Assembly (NCBI RefSeq): GCF_000149955.1
Contig: NC_030989.1
Location: 451,079 to 515,078, forward strand
Direction of reading: 5' to 3'
From: Fusarium oxysporum f. sp. lycopersici 4287
Lineage: Eukaryota; Ascomycota; Sordariomycetes; Hypocreales; Nectriaceae
DNA length: 64,000 bases
Shown here: positions 48,038-59,563 of the stretch, piece by piece
Numbering within the stretch: the stretch's first letter is position 1
Layout: the number at the start of each line of letters is the position of its first letter
Position numbers and translations under genes: made by a program
Notes under the pieces: model-generated
What the model saw: only the letters and a program-made list of their open reading frames with translations
Databases searched by the model: none
Told to the model about the DNA's origin: nothing

Positions 48038-49282
48038 CTATTTTTTACTCTTCTTTCCCGCAGCCTTTTTATGCTTCTCTTTGCCCTTCTTGATGGCATC
48101 GACGAGCTCCTCGATCTCGGCCTCCTTTTCCTTTTCAGTCTTTTCCTTGGCATTCTTCTCATCGGCAGCCTTTTTGGCAGCTCTCTTCTTGGCCTGGATC
48201 TTCTCGACCTTTTCAATTAGAGCATCGCTCTCTTGCCACAACTTCTTGGCGACTTCTTCATCCTTGACTTCCTTGCGCGCAAAGTCGACCTCCATACATT
48301 CCTTGATGAGCTTTCCACCAGGACCTCGAGCAAAGTCTCCGTCCATGGCGGTGTAGAGGATAGATTGGGCGGCCATGTGAGGAGACTTGAGGAGGAACCA
48401 GGGAACCAAGTAGCCAGTGAGATAGATGGCGAGTCCCCAGAGAGATCCACGCGTCAACCAGCGACGCGTGCTGGGGGTTCGGGCAAGACCAGGGTCCACA
48501 AAGACTACTCGGGTGTTGTTGGGAGCCTTGTCGGGTCGTTCGTAGGCATCGAGGTGCTTCTGGAATGCTTGACCAAAGACGTTCATGGCGAGTTTGCTGC
48601 GAGCATATGCCGTACCGGGACTCCAGTTGGCCGTTGAGACAGGCTCCTTGAGGGATGGTGATCCAATGTAGGATGAGCAGGTGGGAATAATAACTCGAAC
48701 ATCTCGATCGATGGGCTGCGCTCGAAGAGCCGGGCTTAGAATACCGAGTAAATGGAAATTAGCCAAAAAGTTGACCATCCACGTCTCCTCAATACCCTCC
48801 TCCGACTCCTTCCTCTTTCCACCAGGGGGGGTCATGGCAGCAGCGCACAGAATAATCATATCCAACCGTCGAGGCGGCGCATTATCAATCCATTTCGTCG
48901 CAAACGTTCGAATACTGTAAAAGTCCGACAAATCGACTTGTTCGGTGTAGATCATCTGGTTATTCGTCTTCTGTCGCAGATCCTGGATATACTCGACGAG
49001 GAACGGATCCGACGGAGGCGCCTGTGTGAGCAGAACCAGCTGCGCGCCCTGCGATGCGAGTCCGAGGGCCGTTTGGGCGCCTATACCGGACGTTCCGCCG
49101 GTCATCATGACGACTTTGCCATGGAGGAGGCGCGGGCTGGGATTCTTGCGGCCAGAGGTCCAGATTTTGAGGAGGGTTAGGAGGGTGAGGGTCAGGATGG
49201 TGTAGATTATCGTGCGGCTGTGCTGGCGGACTTGTTCGGGGATGCCATTTTCGAGGATGCCGAGGAAGAGAACGAGAGGCAT
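48038..49282 (-). CDS. Short-chain dehydrogenase/reductase, membrane-anchored
   Basis: Single exon, 414 residues. An N-terminal hydrophobic segment (TIIYTILTLTLLTLLKIW, about 24-41) should anchor the protein to a membrane; the Rossmann fold follows with the coenzyme motif TGGTSGIG (about 61-68), ILCAAAMT in the NNAG position, a catalytic serine in TCSSYIGS and the YxxxK motif in YARSK. The family acts on alcohols, ketones or retinoid-like substrates with NAD(P). The C terminus is a long lysine/glutamate-rich helix ending KKAAGKKSKK, unusual for the family and possibly a membrane- or partner-binding tail. Substrate unknown; it resembles fungal bli-4-like or retinol dehydrogenase-type SDRs. Confidence 0.88.
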   Translation of the reverse strand: MPLVLFLGILENGIPEQVRQHSRTIIYTILTLTLLTLLKIWTSGRKNPSPRLLHGKVVMMTGGTSGIGAQTALGLASQGAQLVLLTQAPPSDPFLVEYIQDLRQKTNNQMIYTEQVDLSDFYSIRTFATKWIDNAPPRRLDMIILCAAAMTPPGGKRKESEEGIEETWMVNFLANFHLLGILSPALRAQPIDRDVRVIIPTCSSYIGSPSLKEPVSTANWSPGTAYARSKLAMNVFGQAFQKHLDAYERPDKAPNNTRVVFVDPGLARTPSTRRWLTRGSLWGLAIYLTGYLVPWFLLKSPHMAAQSILYTAMDGDFARGPGGKLIKECMEVDFARKEVKDEEVAKKLWQESDALIEKVEKIQAKKRAAKKAADEKNAKEKTEKEKEAEIEELVDAIKKGKEKHKKAAGKKSKK

Positions 49283-49491
49283 GGCGATGAGTTGATGTGG
49301 TGTTGTTCAGCGCATGTTGGAGGATCTTCTGCGCTAGACATGATGGAGACTTGGTGTCGTGGCCCTCTAGAGGAGCTTCACGTGATCCGCTTGTACTTGC
49401 CATGAACATCAACTTCAAGATCACCTCAACAACTTGGACGTCGACAAATAAAATATTAATTGACTATCTGATTCTTCATCCATCACCATGA

Positions 49492-51418
49492 TTAATCTCG
49501 ATATCTGTCATCTTTCTTCTTCCTCACCCAGATCTCGCCAACCGGATCACCATGATCAGCTACACACTCCCAATCACCAATACCGTGCTGAGCAGAGGCC
49601 TTTCTAACACCCCTACCACCACCGCCAATGATGAGATTTCCAGGCCGATAATTTTCATCATGCTTCATACGACGAATTACACTTCCGTGGACTCGAACTG
49701 CATCAGGTACATCTCGAACTTCACCTCCAGGGAGGGGCCAGCGGATTGGTTTCCATGATCCGTCGGACTGAAGATCCATTCTACGGAAGGGCATGTACTC
49801 CATGATTTTCCAAGCTGTTACAGCGAAGGGACCGAGACCTTGGCCGTATTCGAGGGAGTCGTGGATTCGAGCTGTGCAGGCGCCGTGCATGACGTTGTGG
49901 AAATCGTTCTTGGGATGGTCTTCTTTTTCGTCCATTGGGATATCAGGTGCACGACCTGGACCTCCACTGCCGCTTGAGACTCGAAGATCAGGAATTGGAG
50001 GTCGTCCTGTGGCTTCTTGCCAGTCGTGAGCAGCGCAACATCCCATCTCTGCGACCTTCTCATCGTCAAATGTGAGACCAGCTTTCTGAGCTTCTCTCAC
50101 GATCCATGCAAGGGGAATGTGACTGGTACTCTTGCTACCTTCAAGCATTTCCCAGCCTCCACCGACGTCTGCATGACCACCGGAGAACCAAACTTCGTCA
50201 ATGTCTTGGGCGGCATCGTCATCGATATTGTTGATCTCATCGAGTGCAAGACCGGAGAGGTTGGAGAAATTGTCAGGATCTCCGCATTGGCTTGGTCTTC
50301 TGCACGATCTTGAGCGAGCTCGGTACGGCGCATATGCGCTGCCTTTCTTCTTTCGGCCACCTCTCTTGTCATTAGGAGAGAGATGGTTGCCTTTTCTGCC
50401 TCGATCGTCGTGTCCGTTGAGTTCCTCGCGGATGTCATTGATTGCCTTGTGAAAGTGATGACCTTGGTCATCTTTCTGCTTGGGTCGATCTTGATACATG
50501 AGATCCTGACGAAACTTGGCTCGTCTCTCGTCGATGCTGACGGCGTGGCGAATTACTCTGGCGCTGCTTCGTGCGGTGTACGGAAACTTGCTGCGTTGCA
50601 TCCAAGCTGTCTCAAATCTTGGAACAGAATTGACTGTATCAAACAGCCCAAGGAAACGGATACGACCAACTGGACGAGAGAATGTTTCTCGAAAACCCTT
50701 CATGAACTGAAACATTTCGTCTCTCTTCTTCTTTGCGGCCTCGGTCTCTTTGCTCGGTGGCTTGTCACAATCTTCCTCGTCTTCAGGAATTTGCTCACGA
50801 CCTTGCCATTGAGCAAATGCCTTCCAAGCGAACTTGACCATTTCTTCATTGCCGTGCGACAAGAGTCCGATATAATCGAGCATCTCGGCCAGGAAGCGTG
50901 CAATATATGCTCCCCGACTGAAACCGAACATATAAATCTCATCGCCGGGGTTATAAAATCGCATAAGGAATCGATAGCCTCCTACGACATGCTGGTCGAA
51001 TGAAGAGCCTATGGCCGAGTCTTTGGCTTTTTGATACCAAGAGCCAAAGCGAGCCCGAATGCCGGTATGAGTTAGTGATCCTGAGACGACATATGTTCCA
51101 ATGCCCGCTGGATTGTGTGAGTTGAGTGTGACTGCGACGAACGGGTCACTTACGTTGGTAATAGTGGTATTGGTCATCGGCTTCACGGTCAAGCATTCGA
51201 AAGATCTTGAGGATGTTGCTGTCACTATCGTCACCATGGAACTTGTTCCCTGTTCCATCGAAACAGAGAACAAGCTTCCGAGGCTTTCGCCCATATCCGA
51301 CACCTGCGTCAGGTCCCATTCCCGGAGTTGAAGGTCTGCTCTGAAAATCCCGAGATGATTCAGGATGGCCTTTGACAGACTCGTTCAGAGAATTCGGGGC
51401 GAGATGACTGTAGTCCAT
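49492..51418 (-). CDS. DUF2235 alpha/beta-hydrolase-like protein
   Basis: Two exons, 51418-51154 and 51107-49492, with a 46-nt intron, give 626 residues. DUF2235 proteins have a lipase-like alpha/beta-hydrolase fold, related to Tle1 phospholipase effectors of bacteria. Signatures: [20 protein letters not shown] (about 49-68), YQPGIGTYV across the intron, and the nucleophile elbow [17 protein letters not shown] (GxSxG-like, Ser in GFSRG). A later [13 protein letters not shown] carries the acid and histidine region (AHDWQ also present). A charged insertion (about 300-380, [20 protein letters not shown]) breaks the core and looks disordered. No signal peptide or membrane segment is seen. Start is the ATG at 51418. 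The substrate is unknown. Confidence 0.88.
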
Positions 51419-52373
51419 TGTAGCACACACTCACTCGGTGACACCAGGCGGAGGTTTGTTACATCGCACAAGGTGTTCACAAATGCAGCTGAGTGCAGCT
51501 GGGAAGCAGCCTCTTATGTTGGACATGACCACTAGCCCGGAGTGTCTCAAATCTCATCGAACTGAACCATGTTTCGGTCAAAGATCAGCCAAGCGGTAGA
51601 CAATACAATAATTCCGGTATGCATCCCCGCAGCTACCTGCGGCGGTACAAAAACAAGATACGACAGTGGCTCAATGTCTTAGATGGCGGCGCCAGCGAAC
51701 AGGTAGTGGGTGTTTCCAGGCTGACGATTTGATCTCTCCCGGCGATCTCTACCATGGCGATACCTTCTAAAGGGGCCGCTTATCTCTGACTGGCTTATGC
51801 ATTCAGCCCAAGACATTTGAGGAGCTCAACAAGACGACCATCCTCGAACCAAGGATGGAGCCCTCACCGTGCCAACTCCACTAGGTCATCCTTGCATCTG
51901 GGTGCACCTCACACCAACCAGAATTCGCGGATCGTCATCAATTGCCGATAGCTGTGAATTACGTTTACCACTATCTCGTTTTTGGAGACTTACAGATTGC
52001 CCGCGTCGAGCTGAGAACCTTCTTTGGGAGATTTGGGTGATGATCTATTAGATGTGGCTGCCCGAGAGATTTTTGCTGTCGATCGACATCCCTGGTTCTT
52101 CTTGGTGAAAGTCTGAGCGCATGCCAATCGGAGAATGAATTACTCCATCGCGGAAGCTATGAGCCGCTATTGAGGGCCGTCCCTAGGATGGCCTGGACGG
52201 ATATGCGCAAACATGCCCGAGAATTGGCGAATTGATAATGATTTGGAAGCTGAGACACTAACAAGCCATCGACGTTGGTGGCAGTTCAAGGTCTGACTGA
52301 GCAGTTAGCAACAATTAGCTGTATGGAGATCAATTGCTCTGTTCATTCTTCTAATAACACCCGCACTGGGAGT
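51419..52373. other. Intergenic region
   Basis: About 1 kb holding the promoter of the DUF2235 gene and the 3' region of the enoyl-CoA hydratase gene. Nothing else is supportable. Confidence 0.4.
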
Positions 52374-53198
52374 CTACAGCTTACTATTCTTCCAAACAGC
52401 ATTCCTCTTCTCGACAAAACTCAAGACACCCTCCTTCATATTATCACCACCTTCCATGCTCTTATAAATCCCCCCGTCAATCCTGTTCGTGCTATCCCTA
52501 GGCCCCTCAGCTTCCCACCCTCCCAAAAGACCCTCGCGCGACACAATAATCGAGTCGGGCGAATTGTCAGACATCTCAACGGCCCACTTCAGCGCCTCTT
52601 GAACAACATCCTCCAGCTTGACAACCTTGTTCACAATACCCCAGTCAAAGAACTGCTGTGCGCTGTACATGCGTCCTAAAAGCGCTACTTCTGATGCCCG
52701 TTGTCGTCCTACCGTTCGGATGAGACGCGGTAGTGCACCCGCGATGGCGACGACGCCGCGCTTCACCTCTGGAAGGCCGAACTTGGCGGTGTCGCTGGCG
52801 ATGACCATGTCGAGGTTAAGTATCATTTCCATTCCACCGCCGAGACAGAGACCGTTAACAGCTGCGATGATGGGCTTCTTTCCATGGCGATTACTCAAGC
52901 CTCCAAAGCCGTTCTCTGCCCACTTCTCAACGTCTTTGACGTTTCCTTCTGAGTTTTTGACGTTCCATTCTTTGAGATCTGCGCCAGCGCAGAATGCGCG
53001 TCCGGTGCCTGTTATGATGGCGCAGCGCAGTGAGGGCTCGTTGTCGTACCATTTCCAGAGACGGTCGAGATCGAAGCTCATCTGGCGCTGGAGGGCATTG
53101 AGATGTTCTGGGCGGTTAAGTGTGACGAGAACGACATGAGGATGGGGGAATGATATGACGGTGTGAGGCACCTTTGGGGGATTGAGTGACTTTGACAT
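52374..53198 (-). CDS. Enoyl-CoA hydratase/isomerase family protein
   Basis: Single exon, 274 residues. Crotonase-fold enzyme acting on acyl-CoA esters. Fold signatures: VVLVTLNRPEHLNALQRQM near the N terminus, the oxyanion-hole region AIITGTGRAFCAGADLKEW (about 60-78), and the family core AAVNGLCLGGGMEMILNLDM (about 112-131) with FGLPEVKRGVVAIAGALPRL. Substrate class cannot be fixed from sequence; hydratase, isomerase or AUH-like methylglutaconyl-CoA hydratase are all possible. There is no obvious mitochondrial presequence and no clear PTS1 at the C terminus (NSKL; PTS1 usually has S/A-K/R-L, and this SKL tripeptide does fit a peroxisomal signal). The final SKL makes peroxisomal location likely, with a role in fatty-acid or amino-acid degradation. 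Confidence 0.9.
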   Translation of the reverse strand: MSKSLNPPKVPHTVISFPHPHVVLVTLNRPEHLNALQRQMSFDLDRLWKWYDNEPSLRCAIITGTGRAFCAGADLKEWNVKNSEGNVKDVEKWAENGFGGLSNRHGKKPIIAAVNGLCLGGGMEMILNLDMVIASDTAKFGLPEVKRGVVAIAGALPRLIRTVGRQRASEVALLGRMYSAQQFFDWGIVNKVVKLEDVVQEALKWAVEMSDNSPDSIIVSREGLLGGWEAEGPRDSTNRIDGGIYKSMEGGDNMKEGVLSFVEKRNAVWKNSKL

Positions 53199-53532
53199 GA
53201 TGATTATTGTTACTGCGATTGATGTGATTTACTGATGTTGAACAGTCTGAACGATTGATAATCTGGAGCTTGACCTCTTATTTACATCACTACAAGCTCC
53301 AGGACCACGGTAAGCTCAGTGTGGGGAACCTCGGCACCTCGGAAGCTCCCCCAACAATGGCAACCCGCCGACGATCCCCCTCATTAACACCATAGACAGA
53401 GAGACAAAGACATTGGTAAGTTACTGTAGACTCAATTGTATATTCCCACAGCTCTCAAAACGCCCTCACCTAGTTCATTGGCATTGCAACCCGTCGAATT
53501 ATAATAATAGTACATTTTAAAGCATCCCCTCA
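53199..53532. other. Intergenic region
   Basis: 334 bp holding the enoyl-CoA hydratase promoter and the 3' region of RBM25. Nothing else is seen. Confidence 0.4.
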
Positions 53533-55925
53533 TCACGCCGGTAGTCCGCGTTTCTCGCTCTCAGTGAAAAAGATCACCATACGCCAGAGCTTCTTGACAA
53601 GATCCTCCGCCTCATCATCAAGTGCCTGTGAAACATTCGTTAGTAATTTGATCATAAGACATAAAATGGGTGAAACGTACTCCTTCTAGCTCTTCCACTA
53701 GAGCGGCTGCAGTACCGTGAGCGCGAAGGTGTTCCTCCACTGCTTCGACGAGCATCTCCTCTTGTACACCGAGATACTCAACAATCTTCTTCTCCACGAA
53801 TGGTCGGAGCTTGTCCTTTACCACTGCATCATCCATGAACTCCCACTTGACCTGCCATCCCCACAGACCATCCTTGTCCGATGGGATCTCCTGGGCCAGG
53901 GATCGAACAGCCTGTGAAATTTCCTCCTCAGTCATATGCGCCGTAGCAGAAGAAGGCTCGAATTGAATAGGGACCAGTTGTCGCTTTGTAGAAGTATCTG
54001 CTTCCTCGTCGTCCAAGAGACCCTCCACCTCTGCGATTGTGCGCCGTTGTGGTGCTGCCCTGGATGCTTGAGCCTTCTGAGCTGCGGCTCCGAGGGATAG
54101 CTTGAACGGCTGGGGTGCAGCGGCGGGTGCTTGTCGCTGGTCCATCTCTTCAGCTTGCTTGTCGAGGAACGAGTCGGCCATACCGCGCGCACGCTCCATC
54201 TCAGCCTTTTCACGACGCTGTTCATCATGCTCTGCTCTTCTGTCTGCTTCGTCTCGTGCTTCCTCATCTGCGCGGTCACCAGCTCTCTTACGGGCCCAGC
54301 CGCTGTGATCGCGGTAGTAAGGGTGTGTCTTGCGACTTGCTTCTTTCTCATCATCCCATGCCTTCTCTCGCTCAAGCTGCTCTTGCTTTCGTTGTTCGAA
54401 TGACTCTGCGTCTTGACGTTCTCGCTCGCGCTCTCGGTCTATTGCTGCTTGTCTTGATCGTTCTCTGTTGCTCCACTTGCGCTCAGCTTCGAGGTATGCT
54501 TTCTCGTCCTCCTCATCCTTCTTGGACTTGTATCGTCGGTACAGTTCTCCGTCGCTGGCGTCTGTGTCGTCATCTTCTTGGTGAATAGAAAGGTCTGTGT
54601 TTGAAATACCTCCATTCACAAAGGCAACTCGCTGTCCATTTTGTCCCTTAGGTCCTGATGGCGCATTTGCTATGCTGCCTCTTGGCCCAAGAGGAATGTT
54701 GTTGGTAGCTGGTGGTGAATCCAGTCGAGAATGTCGGGCTGGTCCATTTCGTCGTCGCTCCATCTCCTCCATCTCTTCTTCCTTTCTTAGACGTTCGAGA
54801 TCTCTTTGGTTACTGCGTTCTCGGAATGCAGCGATTTCTTGTGCCACAACTTCCCTCATCTCAGCTGGAATATCTGCGAGTTCGTCCTCTTGAGCCAATG
54901 GGATATTCACCACTTCGACATTCTCGCCAGACTCGGTGTTGCCCATTGTGACGTCCTCAGTTGATGTGTTGGTTTTGGGGTAGAACAAATCGTGAACAGC
55001 ATGCTTGAGCGCTGACTTGGCCGCCTCGAGCTTCTCCGATCCGATAGCACCGTCTTGAGTCTCTTCGTAGGACTCCAGGTACTTGAGCGAACTCTCATCG
55101 ACCGTAACTTTGAGCTTCGTCTTGTCGATACCCTCGTACGTGTCGTCTTTGGGTACATCCGCGGCTACTGGTTGTCGCTTGACGGGAACTTCGACTTGTT
55201 GCTCGTGGAGAAGTTTGACTGCAGTACTCAGCGACCAAGGGTCCTCAAAAAGAGCGAAACCAAACTTAACGCCTTTATGGTCTTCTGTGACACTAGCTTC
55301 AGAATCCCACTTTCGCAGCTTTCCACAAGCACCCAAGAGTCGTAAGATCCCTTCATCGCCGCCCAAGCCTTCGGGAATCTCGTTTATGAAGATCGTTCGG
55401 AGCTTCTCCTCGTTCGTTGGGGGAACAAGTACCTGTGTTACTTCCCTCGCACCTCGGTCTCGATCACCTCCTCTGTCCATCCCCAAGCCAGGTCGCCCGC
55501 CGCTGGGCATAGGCATATCACGACCGCTCGCTGTGGGAGTACCGGGCTTTCCCTGCTGAGATGTACCGAGTCGGATCACGGGGGCATTGAAGTTGATGTT
55601 GGGCATGTTGGCAGGCGCTTGGAAGTTGGGTGGAAGGCCGCTTGGACGATTAGCTTGCTGGGCGCTAGACTGCTGGACACCTGGAGGTGCCATTCCCGGA
55701 GCAGAAGACATGCCTGGAGGAGGTCCTGGAAACATGTTAGACGGGTAGCGAGTGTATTGTAGAGCTTGCGCACCTAGACCAGGTGGAGGAGCCATTCCTG
55801 GAGGGGCATTGTTTGATCCGGGATATCCCCCATACGCAGGAGGCGCGCCGTAAGGATTGTCTACATAAGTTAGCTCTGTTGATACTGATTCAAGGGAAAC
55901 ATACTGCCATAAGGATTATATGCCA
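53533..55925 (-). CDS. RBM25: RBM25-like splicing regulator (RRM and PWI domains)
   Basis: Nuclear RNA-binding protein of the RBM25 type, which modulates splice-site choice with the U1 snRNP. Three exons, 55925-55905, 55860-53681 and 53635-53533, give 767 residues. The first exon is only seven codons (MAYNPYG). Order: a Pro/Gly/Met-rich N-terminal region, an RRM (about 140-230: RTIFINEIPEGLGGDEGILR, GVKFGFALFEDPWSL), an acidic and then a very charged RE/ER-rich coiled region (ERKWSNRERSRQAAIDRERE), and a PWI domain at the end (about 665-755: DGLWGWQVKWEFMDDAVVKD, FVEKKIVEYLGVQE). The last intron (45 nt) joins LVEELEG to ALDDEAEDLVKKLWRMVIFF. The domain set is the standard one. Confidence 0.93.
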
Positions 55926-56317
55926 TATTGGCGCCGTCGCGTATACGCGCGGGGAGGAGGGAATTAGGATGGTCGCGTAAGACTTTTGAATAAAGTATCC
56001 ACGTCAAGGTAACGATGGAATTGTTTTTAGCTGTTGTTCCGCGATTCTTTATGCAGGCGCAAACCGTGTTGAGGCATCCAGGCACGAGGCTGAAATGTTT
56101 CAATGTGGGGCCGGTTTTCGGTCCACAATCCCGCCTTCTTTCGCACCTACATTTTTCCGAATATCGCGACTTTTCTGCATCGCCTGTTTTGGGACAGCTA
56201 TTGACGACGGCCATTGGCGGTCTAGCTATATCGACAAGATGTAAGTCAACTGGCCTTGTACTTTTGAATTCGATGCTCACATTATTTAGGGCCGCTTCGT
56301 TCAGAATTGGCAGCTCA
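55926..56317. promoter_or_regulatory. Divergent promoter and 5' leader (RBM25 / MRP21)
   Basis: 392 bp between the divergent starts. A probable leader intron for MRP21 runs 56241-56289 (gtaagt..atttag). An in-frame ORF extends to 56015 when unspliced, but its residues do not resemble a targeting sequence. Confidence 0.5.
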
Positions 56318-56914
56318 ATGCTGTCGAGAGTAGCTACACCTTCAACATGCCTCGCCAAGAGGACATTCACAACCTCACTCGCCTTCCGAACAGGTCCCAA
56401 GATTCCCACAGATGAAGAGGCACCTCCAGCCGTCGCTCCTCTGGCTCGATCAAACCCCCTTATCGGCAGTGTTCCTCCTTCGCCACCTCCCGCCGATTCT
56501 ACTGCCGAACCTACCACCGAATCAAAGTCTAGCCATGCCTATGATGCTTCGAAACCGTTCAGTCTGGACATTGCATCCATTATCGCCAACAAGTCCAGCG
56601 CATTCGGCACCGAACTCGTCTCCGATCCTATTGCTCGACCTCAAATCCGCGCTAAGCCCGTCACTGGCCGTACAGTCTTCATCAAGGACCGAGTAACCAA
56701 GACAACTGGTCCCACACCCATGGTTGCTCTTCGAGTTCTCAACAGAATCATCCGAGAGGATCAAGTCAAGAACAAATTCCACAGCCAAAAGTTCCACGAG
56801 CGCAAGGGTCTTAAGAAGAAGAGACTAAGGAGTCAGCGATGGCGATCACGATTCAAGCATGGTTTCAAGGCAACTGTTAGCAGAGTTATGGAGCTTAAGA
56901 AGCAGGGCTGGTAG
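56318..56914 (+). CDS. MRP21: Mitochondrial ribosomal protein bS21m
   Basis: Small-subunit mitoribosomal protein of the bS21 family. Starting at the ATG at 56318 the product has 198 residues. The N terminus (MLSRVATPSTCLAKRTFTTS) is rich in Arg, Ser and Thr and looks like a matrix-targeting presequence. A Pro/Ala-rich linker follows. The S21 signature lies at about 130-190: PMVALRVLNRIIREDQVKNK, then the very basic FHERKGLKKKRLRSQRW and ATVSRVMELKKQGW. An upstream in-frame ATG at 56015 would add 101 residues of poor coding quality, with a likely leader intron between, so I prefer the internal start. It ends 69 bp from the stop of the convergent HAUS6-like gene. Confidence 0.9.
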   Translation: MLSRVATPSTCLAKRTFTTSLAFRTGPKIPTDEEAPPAVAPLARSNPLIGSVPPSPPPADSTAEPTTESKSSHAYDASKPFSLDIASIIANKSSAFGTELVSDPIARPQIRAKPVTGRTVFIKDRVTKTTGPTPMVALRVLNRIIREDQVKNKFHSQKFHERKGLKKKRLRSQRWRSRFKHGFKATVSRVMELKKQGW

Positions 56915-56983
56915 AGTGTAAAGGCACGGTGTACATTATATGAGAGCATGTAAACTATGATTAAGGAGAATTCATTATCATGA

Positions 56984-59252
56984 CTACATATATTCGTCGT
57001 CATCCCAATCTTTAGTCGGACTTGGCAGAGGGCTGGCCTTGATCTTGGGTCGTGATCTGAAGACAGCCTCCATATCCTCTTGAGCCATGAGTTCATCGGT
57101 GATAATGGTCATGTCTTCCTCTTCCACTTTGGGAAAGTAACTTCCCTCCTTCTTAGGGGGTGCCTTCGTTTTTCGCAGAGAGCGTCGCCTGTCCAACTGG
57201 GCCTTTTGTCTCGCCTTGTCGAAACCAGCCATGCTCTTCCGGGTCCGAGCAATGAGATCAAATTCATCGTCAACAGATGTTTGACTGGGGTCCTCTGCAG
57301 AAACAGGTTCTGCGGACGTTGGTGGGGATATATCAATGTCTTCATTATCGGGGTCGAATGCTTCACGAGCCATGGTCAGGCGAGTTCGTTCAGCAAGTGA
57401 AAGAGTATGTCGAGGTTTGGGTCGTCGTTTGACCGGAGAAGGAGAAGCCATATCCATAGATTCGAGGATCTGATCTGCCATCTCTTGGGTAGGGGACGGT
57501 TGCGTGGCCATTAGCTCTGGTGATTCTTGTAGGGGCAGAGGTGACGGAGGAGGAGACGGTTGAGGTGATATATGAGGCGACAACTGGGGTGAAACATCGT
57601 ACTCAGGTCGTGGAGAGGCTGCGACAGGTTCATCCTCAGGTTCGGGTGAACTAGTCCGTTCGACTGATGAGGCACGAAGAATACGAGCTTCGTCCTCCGA
57701 TGGCTTGCGCAAGTTTCTGGCGCGCGAAGAGACTGAAGCAAAAGAGTCATCCGTATGAGCAAGCTTAGGGCGCACCGGAAGCCTTTTAGACTTGTCGAGC
57801 TTCGACTTGAAAGACTGAATCGGAGTTTCAGCAAACCCATCCTCGTCTTCGAGTTCGCTGATCGCCTCTTCCTCTTCCTCTTGTGGTTCGGGAGCTGGTG
57901 CATTGATTGCTGGTGTATTCTGGGAAGCAGGGCGCTGCAAAAAGTCAAGAGCCGAAGACTTTTGAGGCTTTGTGCTCTGCAACTCCTGGCTCAGACTGGA
58001 CACAAGGTCCTCGTACTCGTTGAGGAGCTTCGGTTTGCCGAAAGTCGCCTTCTTAGGGCTGGCTGTTCCAAGATGAAGTGCTTCGTGGGCACCAAAGCCA
58101 AAATCGATGCCGTTCTCCTTCTCCTTTTGCTTGACCTTGGATGGGGATGGTTTGGGCTGATCGGCTGACAGTCTGTTGCGGAAGGTCTGCCACTTTTGAA
58201 GTCGTTCCCTCTGTACACGAACTCGAGTGTCTAGCTGTTCCAGGAGACCTGTTGAGTGCTCCTCAAGTTCTCCAAGTCGACCTTGCTGGACTCTTCTCCA
58301 CACGCGATCAAAGGGCATACCCAGAAGTCCATCCTTCTTAACACTGGCATCTCCGTAGAGTAGCGTCTCCATCCATCGTTCATTGCCAGACCAGTTGTTT
58401 CGAAGTGTCCGCCACATTTCCCGTCTAGCATCGTCAGAGATCGTCTTGCCTCCCTCGAGAGCATCAATTGCTTCCTTTCTCCTAGCGATGCCCTTCTCCT
58501 TGACGGTCAAAAGGTCGGCAAAGTCGCGGAATCTTGAGCTGGCGGCTACCTTGCTGTTGAGTATGCGACTAATGGCAACTTTGTGCGCCAAAACCATAGC
58601 GTTGAGATCTGTGTTGTCGCTCTTGTACCCGCGGTCCTCGAGCGCAAGTCCGAGCGCAAGTGCTGTATGTTCACCGCTTGTTGCGACCTCTTGAGCAATG
58701 ACATGTTTGAGAACAGCAGATGAAAATGCTGCGAGAACTTCTTCGAGTCGTTCACCTCGACATTCGTCCAGCATTGTCTTTCGTACGACAGCGTCCCTTC
58801 CTAGGACTCCATTCTTCTTTGCTTGCTCGAGAGCTCGTAGTAGGGCGGCTCGCAGGTTGACCGATTGAGTCTGGTCAAGAGGAGGGAAGAACGGTTTGAG
58901 TTTCTGAAAATGTCAGTCTAATTCTCACTCTTGGTTGCTGTCCTACCTTTTTTGTTTCATCAGGATCCCATAGCGCAAACAGCTGGAAGAGTGCCCATTC
59001 AACGCAGTGAACCCTCTTCTTCAGGCCCTGCGCACTAGAGCCGCCGCTGGCAAATGTTTGGGCCTTGATACCTGGCCAATCCTCATGTTGATCGAGGTCC
59101 AAAAGATTCAAATTGGTCAAAAAAATCGACAGCGCCGGAGGTCCATGGTGAACGTGAGGACTTGGTGTCGCTGACGGTGCATGTTGAGTAGATTTGTTGG
59201 TAAAGCCGGCCACTAAGCGGGCAGACCGCGTACGAGGCTGAACTGCAGCCAT
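56984..59252 (-). CDS. HAUS6: HAUS augmin-like complex subunit 6 N-terminal-domain protein
   Basis: Member of the HAUS6 N-terminal family; in animals and some fungi augmin recruits gamma-tubulin to spindle microtubules for branching nucleation. Exons 59252-58947 and 58903-56984 (43-nt intron) give 741 residues. The N-terminal half (about 40-330) is helical and family-like: LSIFLTNLNLLDLDQHEDWP, VHCVEWALFQLFALWDPDET, and the stretch DARREMWRTLRNNWSGNERW. The C-terminal half is disordered with many SP motifs (SPQLSPHISPQPSPPPSPLP), plausible sites for cell-cycle kinases, and an acidic end. Start chosen at MAAVQPRTRSARLV; 42 further in-frame residues lie upstream. The family call rests on the N-terminal pattern and is moderately sure. 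Confidence 0.75.
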
Positions 59253-59563
59253 GGTGGCATGTTGAAGGAGAGTGGTTTGAGAGTGGAAGTGCCGTTTATG
59301 TAGTTTTTCGGCAGATATGCTGGTACCACCTGAAAAGGCGGAGTGTAAATAAGGTAAGGCTGATGGTAGAGTAAACAAATCGGAAGACGGCAGAGTTGGT
59401 GGAGGTGGAGGTGGAGGGGCTCAACGGCAACGGAACCCTGTCCTGGCGGTTTGTGGGGCCGGCGCTACCCTGCACCGAGCGACGACCTCACCCGTGAAGT
59501 TCATGGAAGTGAAGGCACCGGATCAAACCTTTTGAAGATGATCTGGTGATGGGAAGCAGCATC
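59253..59563. other. Intergenic region
   Basis: 311 bp, GC-rich near 59400 (GGTGGAGGTGGAGG). It holds the HAUS6 promoter and the 3' region of the coiled-coil orphan. Confidence 0.4.
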
